A stretch of DNA of 64,000 nucleotides from G965276765 sp965276765 (GCA_965276765.1 OZ255627.1:5197361-5261360), one strand, 5' to 3'; numbered from the stretch's first letter, positions 7,190 through 16,829 are shown. The notes: a model not told the origin generated them from the sequence alone. Numbers and translations: made by a program.

Positions 7190-8836
7190 TTGGCGGGGGC
7201 TTCCGACGAAGGGGACGTGAGACGGGCCGTGGATGATCGAACGATTCTGGGAAGCCTTGCGCGTGCGGCTGAGCTCTCCGCGGACAAGGAAGTTGTACGC
7301 TTCGTGGGCGGCGAGAGTCGAACAGCTGGCGCCCTACTAGAGGACACGGCCGTGTTTGCCCGCCTGTTGGGTGAGGCTGGCGTCCGCCCTGGCGACCGCG
7401 TCGCGATCATGACCTCGAATAGAGTCGAGTTCCTGTGGGCGTTCTTTGGGGCAGCCCACGCCGGCGCCATCTCGGTGCCGCTGAATACCAGCCTAAGAGG
7501 GCCGATTCTCGAGCACATGCTGCGCGACTCAGCGCCGGCCGTGATCGTCATGGAAACGACATTCTTCGAAGCAGTCCTGCCCGCCCTGAGCGAAGTCCGA
7601 TCTACCGCTCGAATCTTCGTGGTAAGGGCCGGTCCCCCTGGTATTGCACTGGACGGACACGAGACGCTCAACCTCCCGGCTACGCTGGAAGGCACAGGCG
7701 CCCCTCCCGTAATTACCGACAGATATGGTGAAGCGTGCATACTTTACACATCCGGCACCACGGGGCCCTCTAAGGGCGTGCTACACAGCAATAACTCGAT
7801 CATCGCCTTCGGCGAGCATGCCGACTGGATGTTCGAGTACCGACGTGACGACGTGTTGCACAACTGCCTCCCGCTCTTCCATGCCAATGCGTTGTGCGTG
7901 ACTCTCCTGCCAGCGTTACGTGCCGGCGCGAAGGCCGTATTCGGCCAGCGCTTCTCGGCGTCCGGCTTCTGGGCCGAGATACGCAATGAGGCCGGCACTA
8001 CAACGTCGATTCTTGGCGCGATGGTACCAATCCTCTGGGCCGCGCCCGTGCGCGACGACGACGCCGAAAACACGGTCCGGGCCGCTCTCTGTGTGCCGAC
8101 GCCGCCGGCTGATATCTACGACGCCTTCGGACGCCGCTTCGGTATCAGGCTCGTGTCGCAGTACGGCATGACCGACACATCGAGCATCATCGGCACTCCG
8201 CCGGCGGTGACCGGACGTCCCGGATACGCCGGGATCTTACACCCGGATTTCGAGTGCATCGTCGTCGACGAGCACGACGAGCAGGTCCCCGATGGCGTAG
8301 CCGGCGAGGGACTCATACGCCCACGGAAGCCGGACGTGATGATGCGCGGGTACTGGAAGAATCCGACGGTGACACTGGATACCTTCCGCAACCTCTGGTT
8401 CCATAGTGGAGATATCCTTGTGCGCGATTCCGACGGGTGGTTTCGGTTCGTTGACCGCTCGAAGGATGCGATGCGGCGCTTTGGTGAGAACATCTCATCG
8501 TTCGAGGTGGAGTCCGTAGTATCCATGCACCCGTCCGTTGAAGAGGTTGCCGTGTACGCCGTACCTTCGGACCTTTCCGAAGATGAGGTGATGGCTGCCA
8601 TCGTGTTCCGCGCAGACGCGCAAGCTGACCTCAAGGCGATTGGTCGACACTGCGACGAAAACCTTCCCTACTTCGCCTCGCCGCGCTTCCTTGTCAGCGT
8701 AGACGAGTTACCTAAGACCCAGAATGAGAAGGTTCGCAAGGACGTTCTCCGGAAGACCGGTATCACGACTCGGACACTCGATCGCGGTCATCGGGGTCGT
8801 AGCGGCAGGACGCACACTGCGTCCACGACAAGCTGA
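7190..8836 (+). CDS. Acyl-CoA ligase (crotonobetaine/carnitine-CoA ligase-like, ANL superfamily)
   Basis: About 540 residues, full family length. Motifs: AMP-binding YTSGTTGPSKGVLHS near residues 186-200, LPLFHANAL, the YGMTD motif, WFHSGDIL, and the C-terminal FVDRSKDAMRRFGENISSFEVE hinge followed by LPKTQNEKVRKDVLR, which carries the catalytic lysine. It activates a carboxylic acid to acyl-AMP and then acyl-CoA, the entry step for the beta-oxidation-type genes that follow. The start is uncertain: TTG 7190, GTG 7217 and GTG 7229 are all in frame without a clear ribosome site. The C-terminal ~20 residues are low-complexity. The following 8837-9045 gap holds nothing recognisable. Confidence 0.88.
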   Translation: MAGASDEGDVRRAVDDRTILGSLARAAELSADKEVVRFVGGESRTAGALLEDTAVFARLLGEAGVRPGDRVAIMTSNRVEFLWAFFGAAHAGAISVPLNTSLRGPILEHMLRDSAPAVIVMETTFFEAVLPALSEVRSTARIFVVRAGPPGIALDGHETLNLPATLEGTGAPPVITDRYGEACILYTSGTTGPSKGVLHSNNSIIAFGEHADWMFEYRRDDVLHNCLPLFHANALCVTLLPALRAGAKAVFGQRFSASGFWAEIRNEAGTTTSILGAMVPILWAAPVRDDDAENTVRAALCVPTPPADIYDAFGRRFGIRLVSQYGMTDTSSIIGTPPAVTGRPGYAGILHPDFECIVVDEHDEQVPDGVAGEGLIRPRKPDVMMRGYWKNPTVTLDTFRNLWFHSGDILVRDSDGWFRFVDRSKDAMRRFGENISSFEVESVVSMHPSVEEVAVYAVPSDLSEDEVMAAIVFRADAQADLKAIGRHCDENLPYFASPRFLVSVDELPKTQNEKVRKDVLRKTGITTRTLDRGHRGRSGRTHTASTTS

Positions 8837-9045
8837 GTCCTCTGGGATCTTCCTGCGCCAGGCACCGACTTTGGCGCCAAAGTTCAGCGCTCCAGTAAAA
8901 GGAGTCGCGGTTGGCGACGTTTCGCTCCGCCGAGGTCATGTCCACCGCACTCTCCTGCTCGACATGTTGACTCGCGAGCTGGTCGACCGACCCGCCCCGT
9001 GAGGCGCCCAATAGACAACGGCGCACGTCGCGGACCCGGGTTAGT

Positions 9046-9829
9046 TCATCTCCCGCTCCAGATGGGAGCACGACGCTCCGTAAACGGGCGCGGTCCCTCG
9101 AGTGCATTACCGCTGCGATAAACCGACTCGTAGATCGTATCCGCGTAGCCGAATCGCCTGGGTTCGGCCGATCTCCGTCGAGATCGAGACCACACGCTTG
9201 GCGGCTCGGACGCTCAACGGCGCGTTGGCAGCGATCGTCTGTGCGACGGCGATGGCCTCGGGGGCGAGCTTTGCGGCCGGAACGACACGATTGACCAGCC
9301 CGACCTCGTGGGCTCGGGCTGCGCTGATCGACTCGCCCGTCAGGAGCAGCTCTGCCATCACGCGCTTGGGCACCATGTCGATGAGTGGCACCGCCCAGGG
9401 AGCACCACGGCCGCGCTTCAACTCGCTGATGCCGAACGTCGCGCTCTCGTTTGCCAAGCGAAGATCACAGTCTTGGGGCCAAGCCGGAAGCCACCAGCGA
9501 GCGCCGGCCCGTTGACGGCTGCCACGACCGTCTTACTGACGAAACCGCGTGAGCTGAGCAGCCGGCCCCACTCGGTGGGCGGCACTGTCACGGCCTGCGC
9601 CGCCATTTCCTTGAGGTCGCCGTCGGCATAGAAAGCCGGGCCCTCTCCTGTAAGGACCGCGCAGCGCAGATCGTCGTCGTCGTCGAACAGGTCGAATGCT
9701 CCGCGCAACGCGCTCCGCAGCTCGAAGGTTGAGAGCGTTACGCTGAGCCGGCCGGTTGAGGGTGACAATAAGCACGTGACCTTCGCGTTGCGTGAGAAGG
9801 ACGTCTTCCGGCGACGAGCTAGCCGTCAT
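9046..9829 (-). pseudogene. Enoyl-CoA hydratase/isomerase, multiply frameshifted
   Basis: Crotonase-family homology is spread over three frames. It starts MTASSSPEDVLLTQREGHVL and NRPAQRNAL, continues in a second frame with LRSALRGAFDLFDDDDDLRC and GEGPAFYADGDLKEMA, and in a third with FGISELKRGRGAPW and LTGESISAARAHEVGLVNRV. The expected end (ALEGPRPFTERRAPIWSGR) is in yet another frame, ending at 9046. At least three shifts make it non-functional unless the sequence is faulty. Its ATG overlaps the end of the upstream SDR gene by 11 bases, so it was the last gene of that operon. Confidence 0.75.
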
Positions 9830-10697
9830 CGCTCGACTTCCCGTGCACGGTGGTCTTCACCCCTGTGGTCCCGTGGTTGACACCGATGAGGCCACCCGCG
9901 CGAGGGTCGGTTCCGAGATACTCCCCCAGCCGTGGCCCAGCGGCCTCAAGACCGCCGTCGACGGCGAGGTACTGCCCGGTAACAAAGGCAGACGAGTCCG
10001 ACCCCAGAAAGTAAATGACGTCCGCAAGATGTTCCGGTTGACCGACGTAGGGCAGGGGCTGCATACGAGCGAGCTCGGTCCCTTCGAATTGCCGGGAGGC
10101 GGAGGGGTTCAGCCGAGTGGCGACCGCCCCCGGGCAGACACAGTTCACCCGGATTCGGTAGCGACCGAGCTCCGTCGCGAACACACGGGTCATGTGGATC
10201 ACACTCGCCTTGGCGGCGGAGTAGACTTGCGGTCCGGCATCGCCGGTAAGACCGGCGAGCGACCCGATGTTGACGATCGAGCCACCGTCGGGCTGAGTGC
10301 GCATGACCCGCGCGGCGTGCTTTACGCCGAGAAACACGCCTCGGCTAAGCACGGCGAACGTGTAGTCCCAGTCCTCCACGGCCGTCTCGGTGATCGGGCC
10401 GAACGCCCCCCCGATGCCGGCGTTGTTCACCATGCAGTCCAACCGACCGGTCAAGGTGACGGCAGCCGAAACGGCGGCGGCCACGTCCTCCTCGACCGAC
10501 ACGTCGCCACGGACGAACGCTAGGCGGCCCGCCGTCACCTCGTCCGCAAACCCGGCAAGCAGCTCTTCGCCCGCCTTCTCGTTGAGGTCGGTTCCGATAA
10601 CCGACCAGCCTTCCGCCAGGAAGCGGGCTACCGTCGCTCGACCAATACCGTTTGCCCCCCCTGTCACGACAGCGGTGCGCACCGCCGGCCCGGTCAT
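9819..10697 (-). CDS. SDR-family oxidoreductase (3-hydroxyacyl-CoA dehydrogenase-like)
   Basis: 292 residues. TGGANGIG nucleotide motif near residue 12, acidic residue after strand 2 (TDLNEKAG) pointing to NAD, VNNAGIGG, catalytic Ser in NIGSLAG, YSAAK, and C-terminal YLAVDGGLEA. The ~45 residues after the usual SDR end (GPRLGEYLGTD onwards) are extra. It shares a 4-base ATGA overlap with the enoyl-CoA hydratase upstream, so a role in oxidising a hydroxyacyl intermediate is likely, though other alcohols are possible. Confidence 0.88.
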   Translation of the reverse strand: MTGPAVRTAVVTGGANGIGRATVARFLAEGWSVIGTDLNEKAGEELLAGFADEVTAGRLAFVRGDVSVEEDVAAAVSAAVTLTGRLDCMVNNAGIGGAFGPITETAVEDWDYTFAVLSRGVFLGVKHAARVMRTQPDGGSIVNIGSLAGLTGDAGPQVYSAAKASVIHMTRVFATELGRYRIRVNCVCPGAVATRLNPSASRQFEGTELARMQPLPYVGQPEHLADVIYFLGSDSSAFVTGQYLAVDGGLEAAGPRLGEYLGTDPRAGGLIGVNHGTTGVKTTVHGKSSDDG

Positions 10698-11455
10698 GTC
10701 GGCCTCGAGAAGAAGCCGCGCACCCGGTCCTGGGTGGCAGAGTCAGTGTAGAGGTCGCGCATCGTCTCCTCGTACGAAACGGCCGGCTCGTAGCTGCGCA
10801 GGAGTCGCTTGTAATTCGCGATCAGCTCTGGGCTATTCGCGGCGAAGACTGTCAGGAGGGCGATCGCACGGTCATGGGCGTCGGGCTCAGGTAGGACCTC
10901 GAACACCAAGCCAGCGGTCCGGGCGTACTCAGCGTCGATCAGCTTGCCGGAAAACAGCAGGTACTTCAGCACCGGCAACGGGATGTGCCCGAACAGCGCC
11001 GGACCCACGAGCCCGTCCATGAGCCCGACCTTCGATTCAGGAGTGCCGAACCGGGAGCCAGGCGTGGCGAGGATGAAGTCGCATGAGACGGCCGTCGCAA
11101 AGCCCCCACCGCAACAGATCCCGTCCACGACTGCGATCGTGGGTTTGCGACAACCACGGATGGCATCAAAGGGAAGGCTGTCCCGGAAGTCCCAGAGCTG
11201 CCACGATGGCGGGGTGCCTGCGTCGAGGTAACTGAGCATTTCTCGGAGGTCACCGCCTACCGCAAAGTCGCGCGAGGCGGAGTCGATGACTACACCCGTG
11301 ATGCCCGCATCGACGTCCGCCTCGCGGATAGCGGAGCGGAGCTCGGCGTAGAACGTGGTACTGAACGCGTTCCGACCATCGGGGCGATCCAACGTGATGG
11401 TGGCGATCCCGTCCTCCTCGGCGAGGCGGAGGTTCTCATACTTCTGTGCGCACAT
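10694..11455 (-). CDS. Enoyl-CoA hydratase/isomerase family protein
   Basis: 253 residues from an ATG with AAGGAG close upstream. Crotonase features: ITLDRPDGRNAFST, oxyanion-hole segment FAVGGDLREML, and AVVDGICCGGGFATAVSCDFILAT. The catalytic glutamate positions of classical hydratases are not clearly conserved (GTPESKVGL at the second site), so hydratase versus isomerase or hydrolase activity is open. First gene of a minus-strand operon with the SDR and the decayed hydratase, divergent from the acyl-CoA dehydrogenase. Confidence 0.87.
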   Translation of the reverse strand: MCAQKYENLRLAEEDGIATITLDRPDGRNAFSTTFYAELRSAIREADVDAGITGVVIDSASRDFAVGGDLREMLSYLDAGTPPSWQLWDFRDSLPFDAIRGCRKPTIAVVDGICCGGGFATAVSCDFILATPGSRFGTPESKVGLMDGLVGPALFGHIPLPVLKYLLFSGKLIDAEYARTAGLVFEVLPEPDAHDRAIALLTVFAANSPELIANYKRLLRSYEPAVSYEETMRDLYTDSATQDRVRGFFSRPT

Positions 11456-11559
11456 TTGCTCCTTCTCTCGGCCGGGCTCGCGGGTTCGCCGAGCGGATGG
11501 CTGACGAGCACCCATCCACCATTGCTTCACGCGTCCTGGCTGTCAATAGTGATCCAAAA

Positions 11560-11588
11560 TTGCATCCGATCTTGTAGTCAGATACTCT
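11560..11588 (+). promoter_or_regulatory. Promoter of the acyl-CoA dehydrogenase operon
   Basis: TTGCAT (11560-11565), 17-bp spacer, TACTCT (11583-11588), 38 bases before the ATG. The spacer contains TTGTAGTC, one mismatch from the TGTAGAC repeated before the GntR gene at 15.24-15.27 kb, so the GntR protein may act here. Confidence 0.45.
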
Positions 11589-11626
11589 AGCTTTGTACCC
11601 GCCTGCCGAGCGATCCGGAGCCGCAC

Positions 11627-12811
11627 ATGTCACTCGACGACCGCTTTCCGCACCTGGACCGCGACGCGGACCTGCGTCAAGCGGTACGGTCCTTATGCCA
11701 GAAGTACGACGTCACCTACTGGGACGAGAAAGACGCCGACCAGACATTCCCCGAGGACTTCCTCCAGGACTTTGCGTCATCCGGTTTCCTCGGCACGCTC
11801 ATCCCTGAGGAGTACGGCGGAGGGGGTGGCTTGACGGGACATATGGTAGCGATCCTCGAGGAGGTCGGCTCGAGCGGCGGCGCGTTCAATGCCTGCAGCA
11901 CGATCCACACCCCGCTGCTGTGCGTGCCGTCCATCCTGAAGTTCGGTACAGAGGCGCAACGTCAGGAACTGCTTCCTCAGATCGCGACCGGCCAGCTCTT
12001 CGTCACCTTCGGTGTGACCGAGCCTGACGCCGGCACTGACACCACGCAGATCAGCCTACGGGCCGTGGACAACGGGGACAGTTACCGCATCAACGGCACG
12101 AAGGTCTGGAACACCGGCGCGCTGCGCGGCGACAAGGTGATGCTGCTGGCACGCACGTCCGACTCGCCCGACGGGGGACGGCGCGGGTTGGGGCTCACGC
12201 TCATCCTGGTGGACCTGGCGAGCGCCGGGATCGAGATCCGGCCGATCCCGAAGATCGGCCGTAACGCCGTGGCCTCGTGCGAAGTGTTCTTCCACGACGT
12301 CGTGGCCGCCAAGGACGACGTTATCGGGCAGGAGGGCGATGGCTTTTACCATCTGATTCACAGCCTCAACAGCGAGCGGCTGTTCGTTGCCGCCGAGACC
12401 ATCGGCCTCGGTCGGTGGGCGCTGGCATCTGCGACGCGCTACGCCTTGGACCGGGAGGTCTTCGGCCGGCAGATCGGGAAGAATCAGGCTGTGCAGCATC
12501 CGCTCGCGAAAAGCTACCTGGGGCTGCTCGCGGCGGCCGAGGTGCTCTACAGTGCGGTCGACGAGTACGAGTCCAAGGGCGGCGCCTTGGCCGGCCCGCT
12601 GGCCAACGCCGCGAAGTATCTCTGCAGCGAGGCCGCCTTCGCGACGACCGATGCCGCCATGCAGATCTTCGGTGGCTACTCGTTCGCACGGGAATACCAC
12701 ATCGGCCGGCACTGGATCGAGTCGCGGCTCCCACGGGTCGCCCCCCTGAACAACGAGATGGTCCTCAACTACATCGCTGAGCGGACTCTCGGCCTTCCAA
12801 AGAGCTACTGA
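11627..12811 (+). CDS. Acyl-CoA dehydrogenase
   Basis: 394 residues, standard ACAD length. FAD/substrate motifs FVTFGVTEPDAGTDTTQ and the INGTKVWNTGAL beta-domain segment lie in the middle. The C-terminal helical domain contains DREVFGRQIGKNQAVQHPLA and MQIFGGYSFAREYHIGRHWIES. The enzyme introduces an alpha,beta double bond into an acyl-CoA, passing electrons to ETF. Its stop overlaps the start of the AtuA-like gene (TGATG), so the two are translated together. Confidence 0.93.
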   Translation: MSLDDRFPHLDRDADLRQAVRSLCQKYDVTYWDEKDADQTFPEDFLQDFASSGFLGTLIPEEYGGGGGLTGHMVAILEEVGSSGGAFNACSTIHTPLLCVPSILKFGTEAQRQELLPQIATGQLFVTFGVTEPDAGTDTTQISLRAVDNGDSYRINGTKVWNTGALRGDKVMLLARTSDSPDGGRRGLGLTLILVDLASAGIEIRPIPKIGRNAVASCEVFFHDVVAAKDDVIGQEGDGFYHLIHSLNSERLFVAAETIGLGRWALASATRYALDREVFGRQIGKNQAVQHPLAKSYLGLLAAAEVLYSAVDEYESKGGALAGPLANAAKYLCSEAAFATTDAAMQIFGGYSFAREYHIGRHWIESRLPRVAPLNNEMVLNYIAERTLGLPKSY

Positions 12812-14574
12812 TGGCCTCCACCATTCGCATCGGTCAGTTCATCGGCTGGCACGGGGACCGCGCCGACGGCATGACAGAGCTATTAGCTACCGGCGTGGAC
12901 GTGCTCACCGGGGACTATCTCGCCGAGCTGACAATGCTGGTGCTCCACAAGAACCAGCAGCGCGGCGAACCGGGCTACGTCGGAGCCTTCGCCGATCTTC
13001 TCGGCCAGCACCTTGGTGAGATCGCCCAGCGTGGCGTCACGGTTGTTACAAATGCCGGCGGTCTCGACGCGCCCGGTCTCGCCAGCGTCATCCGCACGCT
13101 GTGCACGGAGCGTGGCGTCGACCTGTCCGTCGCGTCGGTGACAGGCGACGACATGACAGCCGTCCTCAGTTCGGGTGACGACCACAAGCTCGTCAACATC
13201 GACACCGGCGAGACGCTGGACTTGGCAACCGAACGGGTCCTTACGGCGAACGCCTACCTCGGGGCCTGGCCGATCGTGGCCGCGCTCGAGGCGGGGGCCG
13301 ACATCGTCGTATGCCCCCGCATGACCGACGCCTCCCTCATCGTCGGTCCGGCGGCATGGCACTTTGGGTGGGCACCGGAAGACCTCGACCGACTGGCCGG
13401 GGCTGTGGTCGCTGGCCACGTGATCGAATGCGGCGCACAGGCCACCGGCGGGAACTTCTCCTACTTCTTCGAACATGACGACCTCGGCCTACCCGGCATG
13501 CCCATTGCCGAGATCGCCTCCGACGGCTCGTGCGTTATCACCAAAAGCTCGGGTAGCGGTGGGCTCGTGTCCGTCGACACGGTCCTGGCGCAACTGTTCT
13601 ACGAGGTGGGCGGACAGGCATACCTCAACCCAGACGTCCTCGTGGACCTGGCGACCGTACAGGTGTCACAGCTATCAGCAGACAGGGTTCAGATCAGCGG
13701 CACTCGGGGCCTTCCGCCCACCTCCACCGCCAAGTTGTCCCTGACCTACGAGGGCGGTTACCGCAGTACGATGACCATCGGCCTGACCGGTGGCCACCTC
13801 GAGCGCAAGCGTGCCTGGCTCCAGCGCCAAGTCCATGCCCATATCGGCCCGCCTGAGTCATTCGACGAGTGCCGTTGGTCCCTCGTCGGACCGGCCGACC
13901 CGCACGGCAACTTCGAAGAGGCCACCGCCTGGCTCGTGCTCACCGTGCGCGACCGTGACCGTGACCGAGTGGACCGCACTCAATTCGCCAACCGAATCGT
14001 CGAGATCGCCACCTCCAACATCCCCGGCTTCTACATGACGACCCCACCGCAGGCAGCCCGCCTGTTCGGAGTGCAGTGGCCGGCGCTTGTCGACAAGCAG
14101 CTCGTACGGGCGATCGTGCAAACCGGTTCCGGCGACGCCGTCTGTGTGGACTGGCCGTCACTACCTGCGGCAATCCTCGCAACGGCTCCCTCACTCGCCT
14201 CAACGACGGTGCCGGTGTCGGCAGTGACGGCAGGGGCCCCCACTACCACGGCTCCTCTTGGTTCGATTGTCGGCACCCGTTCCGGCGACAAAGCCGGCTC
14301 GGCCAACATCGGCGTCTGGGCCCGCGACGACGCAACGTTCGCCTGGTCGGTCGGTTTCCTGACAATCGATCGGCTGAACGCTCTTGCGCCCGAACTCCGG
14401 GACTTGCGGGTCGAGCGCACTGTCCTTCCGAACCTACGCGGCATGAACTTCGTCGTCTACCAGTACCTTGGCGACGGCGTCTCCGCCTGCACGCGAATCG
14501 ACCCGCAAGGCAAGGGGCTCGGTGAGTACCTCGGCAGCCGCCTAGTCGAAGTCCCGACCGAGCTGCTGGCCTGA
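12811..14574 (+). CDS. AtuA-like protein (acyclic terpene utilisation, DUF1446)
   Basis: 587 residues in two parts. Residues 1-~460 match the AtuA/DUF1446 family (IGQFIGWHGDRADGMTELL, GGLDAPGLASVIR, then VVCPRMTDASLIVGPAAWHFGW and AQATGGNFSYFFE). Residues ~470-575 form the AtuA-associated C-terminal domain (GTRSGDKAGSANIGVWARDD, LPNLRGMNFVVYQYLGDGVS). In Pseudomonas the atu cluster degrades citronellol and geraniol through CoA intermediates; AtuA is required but its reaction is not settled. Its coupling to an acyl-CoA dehydrogenase here supports a branched or terpenoid acyl-CoA pathway. Confidence 0.85.
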   Translation: MASTIRIGQFIGWHGDRADGMTELLATGVDVLTGDYLAELTMLVLHKNQQRGEPGYVGAFADLLGQHLGEIAQRGVTVVTNAGGLDAPGLASVIRTLCTERGVDLSVASVTGDDMTAVLSSGDDHKLVNIDTGETLDLATERVLTANAYLGAWPIVAALEAGADIVVCPRMTDASLIVGPAAWHFGWAPEDLDRLAGAVVAGHVIECGAQATGGNFSYFFEHDDLGLPGMPIAEIASDGSCVITKSSGSGGLVSVDTVLAQLFYEVGGQAYLNPDVLVDLATVQVSQLSADRVQISGTRGLPPTSTAKLSLTYEGGYRSTMTIGLTGGHLERKRAWLQRQVHAHIGPPESFDECRWSLVGPADPHGNFEEATAWLVLTVRDRDRDRVDRTQFANRIVEIATSNIPGFYMTTPPQAARLFGVQWPALVDKQLVRAIVQTGSGDAVCVDWPSLPAAILATAPSLASTTVPVSAVTAGAPTTTAPLGSIVGTRSGDKAGSANIGVWARDDATFAWSVGFLTIDRLNALAPELRDLRVERTVLPNLRGMNFVVYQYLGDGVSACTRIDPQGKGLGEYLGSRLVEVPTELLA

Positions 14575-14593
14575 ACGGTCGTGGTCCGGATGA

Positions 14594-15232
14594 TCAGGCC
14601 AGGACGGGCACCAGGCGGTTGAGGGAGGCCTCGCGGTGCTTGCAATGGATATTCACGAGCCGATCATTGTCGCCGGCCTCCAACGCGGCGATGATTCGGT
14701 CGTGGTCCGAGGCGAGCAGCTCCCAGCCATCGAGCGCATTGATGGCCAGGGCCTGGTACGCCATAGTCATACGGCCGACGTACTCCAGCTGGGCCTTGAG
14801 AATGTGCAGCGGGGACGCTGCGAAGACCAGATCGTGAAACGAGCGGTTGAGCTGGATCACCGTCTGCAGGTCAACTCCTCCTGAGCGAATCTCCCCGTTT
14901 ATCTCCCTCAAGCGCTCCAGCGTCGCCTGCGGCACCGGTTCCAGACGCGACAAAAGCTCGGACTCCAGCAGGTCACGGATGAGGTAGAGCTGCTGCATCT
15001 CGTCGGAGGTAAAGCGGGTAACGAAGTAGCCGCGGTTGCGCTCGTAGCGCAGGACACCCTCCACGGCAAGCACTTGGAGCGCCTCGCGGATCGGCCCTCG
15101 GCTGATCCCGAGCTGTTGGGCGACGTCTTCCTGCCGCACTTGTTCGCCGGGCAGGAACACGCGGCGCAGCACGAGATTACGGATATCGGTGGCGGCCCGC
15201 GCCACCGCTCCCATCTGCCCTCCGGAGCTCAC
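14594..15232 (-). CDS. GntR-family (FadR/FCD subfamily) regulator
   Basis: 212 residues. N-terminal winged helix with LPGEQVRQEDVAQQLGISRGPIREALQVLAVEGVL and YERNRGYFV. The C-terminal all-helical FCD domain has candidate metal/ligand histidines in NRSFHDLVF and SDHDRII and the closing CKHREASLNRL helix. Such proteins repress catabolic operons until an organic-acid or acyl-CoA ligand binds. Convergent with the AtuA gene. Start GTG 15232 or ATG 15214; the latter follows GGAGGG at short spacing. Confidence 0.9.
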   Translation of the reverse strand: MSSGGQMGAVARAATDIRNLVLRRVFLPGEQVRQEDVAQQLGISRGPIREALQVLAVEGVLRYERNRGYFVTRFTSDEMQQLYLIRDLLESELLSRLEPVPQATLERLREINGEIRSGGVDLQTVIQLNRSFHDLVFAASPLHILKAQLEYVGRMTMAYQALAINALDGWELLASDHDRIIAALEAGDNDRLVNIHCKHREASLNRLVPVLA

Positions 15233-15235
15233 TTC

Positions 15236-15270
15236 GTCTACAACTTTGGCGTCAATATTTGAAGTCTACA
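15236..15270 (-). promoter_or_regulatory. Direct repeats upstream of the GntR gene
   Basis: GTCTACA occurs at 15236-15242 and 15264-15270 (TGTAGAC on the coding strand), 28 bp apart, immediately before the GntR start. A close variant lies in the promoter at 11.57 kb. Candidate autoregulatory sites; no palindrome is evident. Confidence 0.35.
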
Positions 15271-16560
15271 CAGGTCGGGTCGCCAGTAAAACCGTCTCAG
15301 CTGCCGCCCAAGAGCGCAAGCCGAGTCAAGGGACCTTGAATGCGAGGAGGGTGCTTTAGTCAGCATGGAACGGCCGGCTCGCTCCGCGGTTGACGTGGAT
15401 CAGTCACCCTGGAGCGAAAGTTGCCACATACGGAAGGAGCCGACCGTCCATGTCCCGTTCTATCAGCCCCACGATTCTCGGTCTTGATGTCCACAAGAAC
15501 ACCATCTCGGCTGCGATCTTGCGTCCCGGCGAGGACGTCGCTGACGTGGAGAAGATCTCATCGGATGACGACGCGGTCCGCCGGCTGATCGCCCGGCTGG
15601 GGGGCCCTCGCCGACTCCGTGCCTGCTATGAGGCGGGCCCGACCGGCTACGAGCTGGCCCGACTGTTGAAGGCTCTGGGTGTGGCCTGTGAGGTGATCGC
15701 GCCGTCGTTGATCCCGACCGCGCCGGGAGATCGGGTCAAGACCGACAAGCGTGATGCCCGGCGTCTGGCTCGGTTGTATCGGGCCGGGGAGCTCGTGGCT
15801 ATCCGGGTCCCGACCGTGGCCGAGGAGGCCGTCCGGGATCTGTGCCGGGCCCGGGCGGACATGGTGATCGACCGGACCAGGGCCCGGCACCGGCTCGGGA
15901 AGTTCTTGTTGCGCCACGGGCGGATCTGGCGCGGCGGGGACAACTGGACCCTCAAGCACCAAGTATGGATACTCGCCCAGCGCTTCGATGACCTCGCCCT
16001 CGAGGCCACCTACAGCCACTACCGGGCCACGCTGTCCCCCCGGGAGGCCGCCGTCGACGCTATCGATGCCGACCTGGTGTGCTGGTATGGGCGCCCGCCG
16101 TTCTCCGCTACCGTGGCCCGCCTGGCCGCCTACCGAGGTATCACCCAGCTCGGCGCGCTCAGTCTGGCCGCCGAGGTGTGCGACTGGCGCCGGTTCGGGA
16201 CCGCTCCGACGTTCATGGCCTTCACCGGGCTCACCCCCTCCGAGCACTCCAGCGGACAACGCACCCAGCGCGGGCACATCACCCACGCCGGCAACGTCCA
16301 CCTCCGAACCCAGCTCGTCGAGTCCGCCTGGGCCTACAAGTCCCGTCCGGGCGTCGGAGTCGACCTGCGCCGTCGCCAAGAGAGCGTCGGGCAGGACACC
16401 GTCGCTCGGGCATGGGGCGCCCAGGTCCGCCTGTGCGGCCGGTTCCGGCGTCTCGACGAGCGCAAAACCAACCGCAACATCGTCGTGACCGCCATCGCCC
16501 GCGAGCTCTCCGGGTTCGTGTGGGCCGAAATGACCGCCTAAACATTGACAGATCTACCCG
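15271..16560 (+). mobile_element. IS110-family insertion sequence
   Basis: An intact IS110-type transposase preceded by ~180 bp of non-coding DNA. IS110 elements have no long terminal inverted repeats and encode a structured guide (bridge) RNA in the non-coding end next to the transposase, so the segment between the GntR control region and the transposase start is the place to look for it. I could not define the exact ends; both limits are approximate. Confidence 0.55.
15450..16541 (+). CDS. IS110-family transposase
   Basis: 363 residues from an ATG with GGAAGGAG 10 bases upstream. The N-terminal RuvC-like DEDD domain has LGLDVHKNTISAA, an acidic residue in ACYEAGPTGYEL, and TDKRDARRLARL. 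The C-terminal Tnp2 domain contains FTGLTPSEHSSGQ, RGHITHAGNVHLRTQLVESAW and the serine of that segment used for strand attack. All motifs are present, so it is probably active. IS110 enzymes act with a bridge RNA that pairs donor and target DNA. It lies between the GntR gene and the TetR/P450 pair. Confidence 0.93.
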   Translation: MSRSISPTILGLDVHKNTISAAILRPGEDVADVEKISSDDDAVRRLIARLGGPRRLRACYEAGPTGYELARLLKALGVACEVIAPSLIPTAPGDRVKTDKRDARRLARLYRAGELVAIRVPTVAEEAVRDLCRARADMVIDRTRARHRLGKFLLRHGRIWRGGDNWTLKHQVWILAQRFDDLALEATYSHYRATLSPREAAVDAIDADLVCWYGRPPFSATVARLAAYRGITQLGALSLAAEVCDWRRFGTAPTFMAFTGLTPSEHSSGQRTQRGHITHAGNVHLRTQLVESAWAYKSRPGVGVDLRRRQESVGQDTVARAWGAQVRLCGRFRRLDERKTNRNIVVTAIARELSGFVWAEMTA

Positions 16561-16829
16561 CTCGCCCCCGGCACCCGCTGAGCCTGGGCGAGGACCCCAC
16601 CATGCGCCGGGGCACCGCCGCCGCAGAACTGACCCCCGTTTAAGCTATGCCCAATCCTATGGGAGCTCTTAGTCCAGGGCACCTTTCTGCGAATAGCCGA
16701 ACTGCGGTAACGACCCGCGTACATCAGTCTGGCGGTCAGCCCACCAGCCCCGCCCCGGCGCATGGTCGAGCCCTCACCCGGGCACCACCCCACCCAACAC
16801 GGGTCACGGCGTAGCAGCCGCCACCCCCC

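Noticed and set aside
15558..16379. Minus-strand frame inside IS110
   Set aside because: Gly/Pro/Val-rich shadow of the transposase gene.
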